Positions 56,421-64,000 of a DNA stretch of 64,000 nt are shown piece by piece. The stretch's first letter is position 1; the number at the start of each line of letters is the position of its first letter. The translations under genes were made by a program, and so were the position numbers. The stretch spans positions 409,315 through 473,314 of the forward strand of contig JAGFNQ010001634.1 in NCBI GenBank assembly GCA_024364735.1, read 5' to 3'. The DNA is from Boesenbergia rotunda (Eukaryota > Streptophyta > Magnoliopsida > Zingiberales > Zingiberaceae). Under the pieces are notes generated by a model. The model ran no database searches, was not told where the DNA came from, and worked only from the letters and a program-made list of their open reading frames with translations.

Positions 56421-59141
56421 GGGACTAGCAGCGACAAGCGCCAGAGCCCAATCATTTCGTTCAACCCCGATGATCTGGAGGACGTAGAAGCTCCCCACGA
56501 AGATGCATTGGTAATCCTCGCACGTATAGCTAATTACTAGGTTAAGCGCGTCTTTGTGGATACAGGTAGTTCAATGAACATCCTGTATAAGGCGGCTCTG
56601 GACCAGATGCAAATCAATGAAGGTGAACTGCATCCGGTCTCGACCCCTCTCTTCGGCTTCACCAGATACCGAGTGCAGCCGATAGGGCAGATCTCCCTCT
56701 CCCTGTCGTTGGGAGATGATACGCTGGAGAGGACGAGGAGGGCACCCTTCATGGTTGTGGATGCCCCTTCGTCCTATAATGCTATCCTGGGGCATCCAAC
56801 GCTCAGCCTATTCTAGGCGGTGGTCTCAGTCTACCACCAGAAGATCAAGTTCCCAGTGGGTGAGCAGGTGACCGAGGTCAAAGGGGACCAGCTAGCTTCC
56901 CGGCGGTGCTACAGCGAGGAGGTTAGGACAAAAGCCCGCAAGGACCTGAGGATGCACGAGCCACTACAAATCGACCTCGCTAACCCTTGCGAAGAAGAAG
57001 GACCCAAAGAAGAACGCAGGGAGGTCGAAAGTGAAGAGGCCCAGATTCATCCTTAGCAAGTGGGAGGAATCACAAGGATAGCAGCTGCCCTCACCCTGGA
57101 GCTGAAAGGTCGTATTACTAGTTGCCTGAAGGACCATCGGGACGTGTTCGCATAGGCTACTGAATAAATCAAAGGAGTTCCCCCTGCTTTGGCCACACAC
57201 CGCCTACACATAACCTCGGGAGCCTGGCCGGTGAAGCAAAGGTGGAGACATTTCGCCCCTGAGCAGGACAAGATCATCAAAGAAGAAGTTGCTAAAGGCC
57301 GGACACATAAGGGAAGTTCAATTCCCGACTTGGCTGGCTAATGTAGTATTTGTCCCTAAGCCCGGGGGGGGGGGGGTAAATGGCGGGTGTGTATTGATTT
57401 TAGAGATTTAAATAAATATGCCTTAAAGATTGCTACCCCTTGCCTCGGATTGATTGACTAGTGGATTCTATCTCTGGCTGTGATTTTATTTCGATGTTGG
57501 ATGCTTACCAGGGATACCACCATGTTCCTCTCGCTCGGGAAGACTAAGAAATGGTTAGTTTCGTGACGACAGATGGGACCTATTGTTACAACGTCATGCC
57601 ATTTGGGTTGCACAACGCAGGGGCAACGTATCAGCGGATGATGGATAAGGTCTTCCGGTACCAATTAGGGAGGAACATTGAAGTATATGTGGATGACATC
57701 CTAGTCATGACAGTAAAGGGGAAAAACATGATAGTTGACCTGGAAGAGACGTTCGCCACCCTGAGGGCCAACAGGCTGAAGCTGAACCCCGCTAAGTGTC
57801 TATTCGAGGTGAAGAGTAGTCGGTTCCTCGGGTACATGGTGATGGAAAGGGGGATTGAAGCTAATTTAGAAAAAGTGAAAGTCATCCTCGACATGCCATC
57901 TCCTCTCAACTTTAAGGACACATAGCGACTGAATGACAGAATTACAACCCTGTCTATGTTCATCTCCAAATCTGCTGACAGGACCCTATCGTTCTTCAAG
58001 ATTCTGAGGAAGGCAGTCAAGTTCGATTGCGATGACCAGTGTGGGAAAGCATTCACAGATCTGAAAGCATACCTCGCCGAGCTCCCCATCCTTTACAAGC
58101 CATTGGAGGAAAAAACATTCTTCGTCTACCTGTCCGCGGCAAAACAAGCAGTGGGCTCTGCTCTCATTCGAGAAGAAGGCACTGTTCAGTACCCAGTCTA
58201 CTTTTTCGGACATCTCCTGAAGGACGCAGAGATGCGGTATATTACCATGGAGAAGTTTGCCTATGCTCTGGTGCTAATGACCCGGAGGCTCAGGCCTTAC
58301 TTCTTAGCACATCCCATCGTGGTACTCACCAACAGCCTGCTTGGGCGCATCCTCACCAATCTAGAAGCTTTGGGTCGGTTGATCAAGTGGATGGCAGAAT
58401 TGAGAGAGTATGGGATTGAGTACCATCCCCGCACTACAATCAAGGCACAAACTCTTGCTGATTTCATGCTCGAAACTGTTCCGAAGCTCGAAGCTGATGG
58501 AGTGTAGAAGATCTACATCGATGGTTCCTCCAACAGCAAACACAGCGGAGTCGGAGTGCTAATGATTTTCCCTCATGGAGATATATTACATTTATCCATC
58601 CGACTCCACTTCCGAGCCACTAACAACGAAGTCAAGTATGAAGCGACTATAGCGGGGTTATAAGCAGCCAAGCAAGTGGGATCTACTCGGGTCATCTTAC
58701 ACCCGGACTCTCATCTAGTCGCCCAACAAATAAAAGGCGAATTTGAAATAAAAAATGAGTGTTTACAAAAGTATGTGGCTATCTATGAACAACTGAGGTC
58801 CTCTTTCACCGTGGTTGTTCTGCAGAAGATCTCCAGAGCTGACAATATTAAAGCGGATGAGCAAGCCAAGTTGGCTAGCTCCATTACCTCGTGGATGTTG
58901 GACAAGCCCAATGCTATAGAAGGAACGGTGGCTCAGATCGAGGGAGAGGCCGCTAACGCTGCATTACCTGTTTGGAGGACGCCTTATGTGGAGTTCCTAT
59001 GCAGTGGACGCCGACCCATGATAAAGATGTTCGACTCTTTCGTCGCCAGGCTTCTAGGTTTATGTTGGTAGGGAGCAACTATACAAAAGAGCGTTTGCTC
59101 GACCATTGCTCAAGTGTGTCAGCTCAGAGGAAGTTGACTAT
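56421..59141 (+). pseudogene. Element F pol: protease, RT, two RNase H domains
   Basis: Protease with FVDTGSSMN lies near 56550. RT starts in pieces (57270-57550, including a 13-G run at 57364-57376 that breaks the frame). It is clear at 57551-57925 with NVMPFGLHNAGATYQ and YVDDILV. Gypsy RNase H follows (57956-58507). A TAG at 58505-58507 and a TAA near 58661 interrupt a second, archaeal-like RNase H that has YIDGSS, NNEVKYEA, HPDSHLVAQQIKG and NIKADEQAK. A frameshift near 59080 precedes the cut at 59141. The integrase is absent. Confidence 0.82.
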
Positions 59142-61008
59142 TGTTAGATGCGTTTACTGAAAGACATGACTTTTATTATATGAACATCTTTTATGAAAAG
59201 AGAATCACACTACACTAGGTGTTTGTTTATAATAGTACATACACGAAGTCCCATTGCTTAGCATTGTAGATAACATGGTGTGTGTTGTCACACGGAAGAT
59301 CATATTATCAGTACCTTACTTAGCATAAATAGAGGCTCACAACCTAGATGGAATTGGACAACCCATCAGGAAGGTTGTAGTGTAGTCAGGTGTGGTTGGT
59401 CTTGACCATAGGAATACACTAATGTGCTATGAGTGCATTGAGTAGGACCGAAACCTGAGGTTATCCAATTTTGTACTGACTAAATAATTGGATAGGACCT
59501 CAGTTGTTATTATGGAGGGCGATCCCTTAATCCCGAAATAATATTGAGCATATATTATTATTTATTATTTCTTTGATTTATCAAAGGGCGAGATCTATTC
59601 TGCTAGATCGACAGACCCGGTAAATTGGGAAACAATATTAATAATATGATGTGCTGATGATTATTGACGAAATCCGTGTCCTGGAGAGTCAGGATGATGA
59701 TGCCCCCTTGATGAGCTCAAAAAGTTCATCGTGCCAAACCCTGCAGGTGGATTTGATCCGGCACGCTGATAAGGTTGAGTGGTACTAATCAAGGACCCAG
59801 AAGTTAATTAATTTAAATTGTCAGTAATTTAATTAATTAACGGGCATGCGTAATCTTAAACACGGGGGGATGGATGACTCGTAATATGTGGAGCCCATAT
59901 GAAAATATGGGGGTTGGTGAGGTGAGTTCAATTAGGATCCTTTAGTGGAATGGATCCTAATTAATAGATCGGGTTTGGATCCATTAGTGGGCCAAGAACC
60001 AACTCCTCCTCTTGGTCCCTACCTTAGCCCTATAAATACCCTATGAGATCAAGAAACCAAACCAATTAATCAAACCTAAGAGCCAAGGAAAAACTCTCCC
60101 CCTATCCCTCTCTCCTCCTCTCTCGGCGCCGACTAGGGAGAAGGGTTCTCCCTTCGGTTTCCTTGATTGCTCCTCCACCAAGCTTTGGCCGAGACTCAAA
60201 GAAGCAAGGTAGGGATCTCTTCTACCTTGCTTGAGGCTCAGGAAGGGCTGAGGAGGCACCGGCGAGGAGAAGAAGGCGGCGCAAGGGCCGCCTTGCGGCG
60301 GCAGCGCAAGAGGGAAGAAGAATGGGTCTTGAGGGCTTTTGTGGCTGAGAAAAGGGTTGTTCCTTGTCTTCTTCTTCTTCTTCATCTTCCTCTCAAGGTG
60401 TACCACTGATTCAGAGGGCTTGGAGCCAGCTCCGGTGGACGGTGGCGCAAAGGGAGTGAAGGAGGTGCCGACGGCGCAAGCCCTAAGATTTAGGGTTTGC
60501 GGTCGGATTGGAGAAGGCGTTTGGTTGGTGTTCTTGATGATTTCAGATTGTGGTAGATCATCGCCCACACGACATCTACAAAGGGAGGGACATAAGATAG
60601 AAAATCGTGAGGTGATCGAAAAGGTATAACTTTCCATAAGCTCCTTTGTATTTCCTTATGTCGTACATGTGTTGTGTGGATATGTCTTGTCATTTTATGT
60701 GTAAGAATTTTATGTTTTGCTTGCAAAATATATTTAATGAATTCTTAACTGGACCCCGACCATAAACACAAAAGCCGGCGATCAACTCATTGCCTTTTCT
60801 GCGGTCGAATGATTAAGCAAAGTGCAAGGCCAATTTTGGTAATTGGCTAAGTTGCAACTTTGGATCGTTCGATACGGCACGAGACGGTCGATGGGAAACG
60901 ACTCTCTATTTGGATTAAAATTTTTAATCAATAGGCATAGAGAGGTCTCTCGGATCGACCAGGTATTCCAGGTATTCGCTTAGGAAACCCGCCAAGCCAT
61001 ACCCAACA
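59142..61008 (+). repeat. Element G 5' LTR, 1867 bp
   Basis: Starts TGTTAGATGCG and ends CATACCCAACA. TATAAATA lies at 60031-60038. A GC-rich stretch with GGCGCC and GGCGGC phrases follows (60115-60490), in the transcribed part. The minus-strand ORF at 60041-60637 is Pro/Ser-rich and not gene-like. Confidence 0.8.
60031..60038 (+). promoter_or_regulatory. Element G TATA box
   Basis: TATAAATA in CCCTATAAATACCC context. Confidence 0.6.
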
Positions 61009-61010
61009 AT

Positions 61011-61022
61011 TGGTATCAGAGC
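61011..61022 (+). other. Element G primer-binding site (tRNA-Met)
   Basis: TGGTATCAGAGC, two bases after the LTR end. Confidence 0.92.
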
Positions 61023-61960
61023 TGAGGTTTCCGGCTTTGTGTGTTTAGGATTAGTTATTTTTGCAATTTTTCTTACAATTTTATTTTGATGATGCGTGGA
61101 TGTGTGTAGCCTAACTTTATGTTGCAGGCGTGAGATTCCAACATCATGGCCAAAATATTATTTGTGTGAATCTGTGTAATTTTTGTAATAATTTAATCCT
61201 CGGGGTTGACGAGGCTAGTTATTTAATTTTTGTAATTAAATACGGCACATGTTTAGCCGAGTTTTTTATTTTACAGTTGATCTAGATTTCATGTACACTC
61301 CCTTGTGGAGTATAAGATCAATGATGTAAATAATTAACTCTTCATTTCGACACGGAGAACCCTCAAGGTAGCATGCGCAAAAGGAAGGGAGAAGTGAACG
61401 AAATGACAGCACGACTGGAGGCACAAGAGAGACCAAGGGGCCATGAAAGTTGGAAAATCTAGGATTTTTCACTATTATTGTTTTCATGATGTTGGTTCTG
61501 TGCTTGGTTGTGTGGTAGTGCTAGAAAATTCCTCGAGATAAATTACTAAGTGGGAGAGGGACCCTAAGGGTCCCACGGCTTCCATTACAATTCATTAAGT
61601 GATGTGAACAAGTCTGCGCGTTGGATCTGAGTGCCTTCCTCCCCATCGGATGGACTTGTTCTACGGATCACTGGGTCGAAAAAGACTATAGAAAATTATT
61701 AAAGAGCGTGTGGACTTCCCATCAAAAGACACATAATCCGACATAATATTTTTGGTGTCGTGTAATGGTGCACACTTAGATGCGGATAACAGTATCCTCC
61801 CCATCGGAGTCACTGCTGTTATTCTGCAGAGCCGAAGGAAACCAACTATTGATCTTATTTGTCAAAAAGTTAGGTTGATGATGTGTGAAACTCATGTATA
61901 GTTTTGGGGCATGAAATATATATGCATTTCATCTTGTTTTTATCTTATTAGAGGCATATT
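61023..61960 (+). other. Element G leader, non-coding
   Basis: No open frame of note. A perfect GGGACCCT/AGGGTCCC palindrome lies near 61558-61575, and CTCCCCATCGGA occurs at about 61640 and 61798. Confidence 0.6.
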
Positions 61961-63045
61961 TGATAGTTTTTACTTGGTTTAACATATTTTGGGCGAGGAT
62001 ACTGCTGTGTGTTGGATTTTGATGACAGGATGCACAAAACCAGTCGAACCACTCAGCACGTGAAGACACGCCCATGTCTTGGTTAAGCACGGCTGTGGCA
62101 CATGAAGAGCACGCCCGTGCCAGTTAAGCACGGGCAAGGCATGCTATTGAAGAACGAGAAGTCGCAGAGAACACGTCCGGGCCGTGTCGATCAGCACGGG
62201 CGTGCCGCTGAGATTCTATAAAAGGGGAGAAGACCTAACACCAGGGGGAGGCGGCGGAAATCAGGAAAAAGGAGGCTTTTGTCGAGACTTGGAGGGGGAA
62301 ACACCATCAAGGAGGATTTGTAATGTCTATTTCCTATCTATTTGTCAAATTCTCCGGATTTATGGAGTAGTCGTGTAAATCTTAGGAAGAGGGAGTAGCC
62401 CTAACTATTTTTATGATTTGTTATTAACTCTGTTTGTTCGATTACGCATATCCTTGTTGGTTGTATCGATTGTTGAATGATGCTTTGATTGGTTTCTACG
62501 AAAATGGTAATTGTTTAGATAGACTTTGCAGGATTCATGTGACAGGATCCAAAGCAGGTAAGAGTCATCTACGTACGTATGCCATAGGACTAGAGATGAA
62601 TTAAAGTAGATACATTGGCGTGATCTTCAAAAGAGGCCGTCGATAAATTAGGAGTCAGCTTATGAATCTGGTAGACGTTTAGATAGGTCTGCGGGAATCT
62701 AGTGACAGGATTTCAAAGCATGAAAAGATCGTCTACTTCGGAAACCTTGATAGGGAAAGTTGCATTCGAATAAAAGAAACCGACCTGGGTATAAGTAGTC
62801 ATCAACGGAGAACTGTCATGATAATAGTTAGAATGGTGAAACCGTAATCCTAAGATTGTCTTTTATCCCTCAATACTTTCGCTGATTTTCGATCGCTTGA
62901 ATTGTTTGATTTAGAGCAAATTTATCATTAGATCATTCATCTGGATAATTAAAACTCGTAAAATTCTAGTACTTGTCCCAGTCCCTGTGGGATCGATATT
63001 TTATTACTTGACGACAAACCGTGCACTTGCGGAAACAACCAATCA
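61961..63045 (+). repeat. Element H 5' LTR, about 1085 bp
   Basis: TGATAG...CAATCA ends. Contains GCACG(S)(S)CGTGC-type boxes (62055-62205) and TATAAAA at 62217-62223. Two blocks with GTGACAGGAT and AAAGCA phrases lie near 62539 and 62700. Confidence 0.65.
62055..62223 (+). promoter_or_regulatory. Element H LTR promoter: GCACGGGCGTGC boxes plus TATA
   Basis: About six box halves of the type ACACGCCC/GCACGGGCGTGC occur as pairs about 19-21 bp apart. The last one (62194-62205) ends 11 bp before TATAAAA (62217-62223). Confidence 0.55.
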
Positions 63046-63051
63046 AGTTTT

Positions 63052-63069
63052 TGGCGCCGTTGCCGGGGA
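63052..63069 (+). other. Element H primer-binding site (tRNA-Asp)
   Basis: TGGCGCCGTTGCCGGGGA, the exact complement of the plant tRNA-Asp 3' end. Confidence 0.92.
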
Positions 63070-63185
63070 CTGCGTCAATATTGGAATATTGCAGTTTGAT
63101 TAATTCAGATTTCTGCGTAGTTGTCCTGTTTCCTTTTTGCAATTTTGCTCTCTAACTTGCATTGGAAGTATACCTTTCTCGTTGA

Positions 63186-64000
63186 ATGCTTAGGTCAGAT
63201 CGAGAGGGAGTCCTTCTTGAAGCTGATCCTGAAATAGAACGAACCTTTCACACTCTGAGACGACTTCAAAAACAACGAGAAATGGCTGATCAAGAAGAGA
63301 ACAATCAGGTAGAGAACAAGCCGTTGAGAGACTATGCTGCGCCAAGTGCTAGAGGCCTGAGATCTAGCATTAGAAGGCCTCCAATTGAAGCAAACAACTT
63401 TGAACTGAAGCCTGCTTTACTGTCTATGATCCAACAACATCAGTTCGGAGGAGCGCCTACGGAGGATCCAAATCTTCATCTGGAAGTGTTCCTGGAATTC
63501 TGTGAAACTCTCAAATTTAATGGAGCCTCTGCAGATGCGATAAGATTGCGACTCTTTCCTTTTTCCTTAAGGGACAGAGCAAGAGCTTGGTTACATTCGC
63601 TTCCATCGAACTGTATCACAACATGGGAGCAACTCGAGCAGAGATTTTTAGACAAGTACTTTCCACCAAGCAAGACCGCTTCACTCCGTAGCCAAATCAC
63701 AAATTTTGTGCAAAAAGATGGAGAATCTCTTTTTGAAGCTTGGGATCGATTTAAAGGACTACTGCAGCAATGCCCACATCACGGACTGGAGCAATGGCTC
63801 GTAATCCATACCTTCTATAACGGAATTTCCTACTCCACTAAAGTCTCTTTAGACTCTGCTGCAGGTGGTGCGCTCATGAACAAAACCTTAGAGGAGGCAT
63901 TCGATATTATCGAAAGCGTGGCGTTGAACCATCACCAATGGGCGAGAGAGAGAGAGAATCCCGTTCGATCGGCAGGTAAGTATGAGGTGAGCACCTTAGA
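63186..64000 (+). CDS. Element H gag, partial at the window edge, uninterrupted
   Basis: ATG 63186 opens a frame without a stop for 271 codons to the last base. MLRSDREGVLLEADPEIERT near the start parallels the DPEIERPF start of the Athila gag at 9178. The Retrotrans_gag domain follows: GAPTEDPNLHLEVFLEFCE, RLRLFPFSLRDRARAWLHSL, FLDKYFPPSKTASLR and LMNKTLEEAFDIIESVA. Unlike the gag at 9178 it has no stop or shift, so this copy is younger. The zinc-knuckle and protease parts lie beyond the edge. It would form the particle shell in the cytoplasm. Confidence 0.88.
   Translation, partial: MLRSDREGVLLEADPEIERTFHTLRRLQKQREMADQEENNQVENKPLRDYAAPSARGLRSSIRRPPIEANNFELKPALLSMIQQHQFGGAPTEDPNLHLEVFLEFCETLKFNGASADAIRLRLFPFSLRDRARAWLHSLPSNCITTWEQLEQRFLDKYFPPSKTASLRSQITNFVQKDGESLFEAWDRFKGLLQQCPHHGLEQWLVIHTFYNGISYSTKVSLDSAAGGALMNKTLEEAFDIIESVALNHHQWARERENPVRSAGKYEVSTL

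Larger units (their letters stand above)
54121..59141 (+). mobile_element. Element F: Tat/Retand-type Gypsy, old, cut by element G
   Basis: A 5' LTR with a 53-bp array and TATA is followed by a degenerate primer-binding site, gag, protease, RT, RNase H and a second RNase H-like domain. The second RNase H is the mark of the Tat lineage. Many stops and shifts show great age. It ends at 59141 against the LTR of G, before the integrase. The left boundary is approximate. Confidence 0.8.
59142..61960 (+). mobile_element. Element G: Copia LTR and leader, cut by element H
   Basis: LTR 59142-61008, tRNA-Met primer-binding site, then an untranslated leader that stops at 61960 where element H begins. 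Leader phrases such as GGGACCCTAAGGGTCCCACG and two copies of CTCCCCATCGGA are typical of Copia leaders. No gag or pol in the window. Confidence 0.75.
61961..64000 (+). mobile_element. Element H: Athila-like Gypsy, young, cut by window edge
   Basis: LTR (61961-63045), perfect tRNA-Asp primer-binding site and an uninterrupted gag running off the right edge. It lies in the leader of element G. The left LTR boundary is taken at TGATAG because the right end is CAATCA; ATATT (61956-61960) would be the target duplication to seek on the far side. Confidence 0.75.

Noticed and set aside
60041..60637. 198-aa minus-strand ORF
   Set aside because: Pro/Ser/Arg-rich translation of the GC-rich transcribed part of a Copia LTR, on the wrong strand.

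Overview
This window is nuclear DNA from a flowering plant. Nearly all of it is LTR retrotransposons, many inserted inside one another. The evidence is plant-type Copia and Gypsy polyproteins, tRNA-Met and tRNA-Asp primer-binding sites, GT-AG introns and one plant CYP71-type cytochrome P450. The P450 5' exon is GC-rich and ends mostly in G/C codons, which suggests a monocot. I cannot name the species. There is a 40-N assembly gap at 28911-28950.

Left part (1-16709). A minus-strand Copia element (1-5647, cut by the window edge) carries gag and the start of pol, with three nonsense codons in one frame, and a 2.3-kb 5' LTR. It abuts the 3' tail of an Athila-like Gypsy element (5648-6367). That tail ends in a polypurine tract directly against an LTR (6368-9003), and the same LTR is followed directly by a tRNA-Asp primer-binding site and a full but broken gag-pol (9178-15187). 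The LTR therefore looks shared by two tandem copies.

Centre (16710-40801). Element B is a Sirevirus-like, apparently non-autonomous element on the plus strand. It has LTRs of about 0.96 kb, a gag-like ORF with two zinc knuckles, no protease, integrase or reverse transcriptase, and a second gene (37396-38711) of the 'putative plant transposon protein' type. That gene sits behind its own LTR-like promoter. Two elements are nested in B's gag, each with a matching 5-bp target duplication. C (17868-27118, TSD ATTGA) is a deleted minus-strand chromovirus with 3.4-kb LTRs. D (27774-35821, TSD GATGG) is a deleted minus-strand Sirevirus. Removing C and D leaves B at about 6.8 kb.

Right part (40802-64000). 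Diverged LTR pieces of a second Gypsy family (E, 40883-48525) carry a solo LTR (42873-43894, TSD CTTAT). A nearly intact CYP71-type P450 (49426-51011) has one intron and one single-base frameshift. A truncated copy of its promoter and N-terminus lies at 53310-54083. This copy ends at a Tat/Retand-type Gypsy (F, about 54121-59141, with dual RNase H). F is interrupted by a Copia LTR and leader (G, 59142-61960), which is interrupted by a young Athila-like element (H, 61961 to the edge) whose gag is still open.

The most interesting signal is shared LTR architecture. Several unrelated families carry CpG-centred dyads arranged as pairs with fixed spacing: 18 bp centre to centre in D and 19 bp in B and in most pairs of the solo LTR. 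The last dyad lies 8-26 bp upstream of a TATA box. The same module occurs inside B in front of its second gene. A separate TTCCGCTGC motif lies 60-81 bp from the LTR 3' end in both Copia and Gypsy families.
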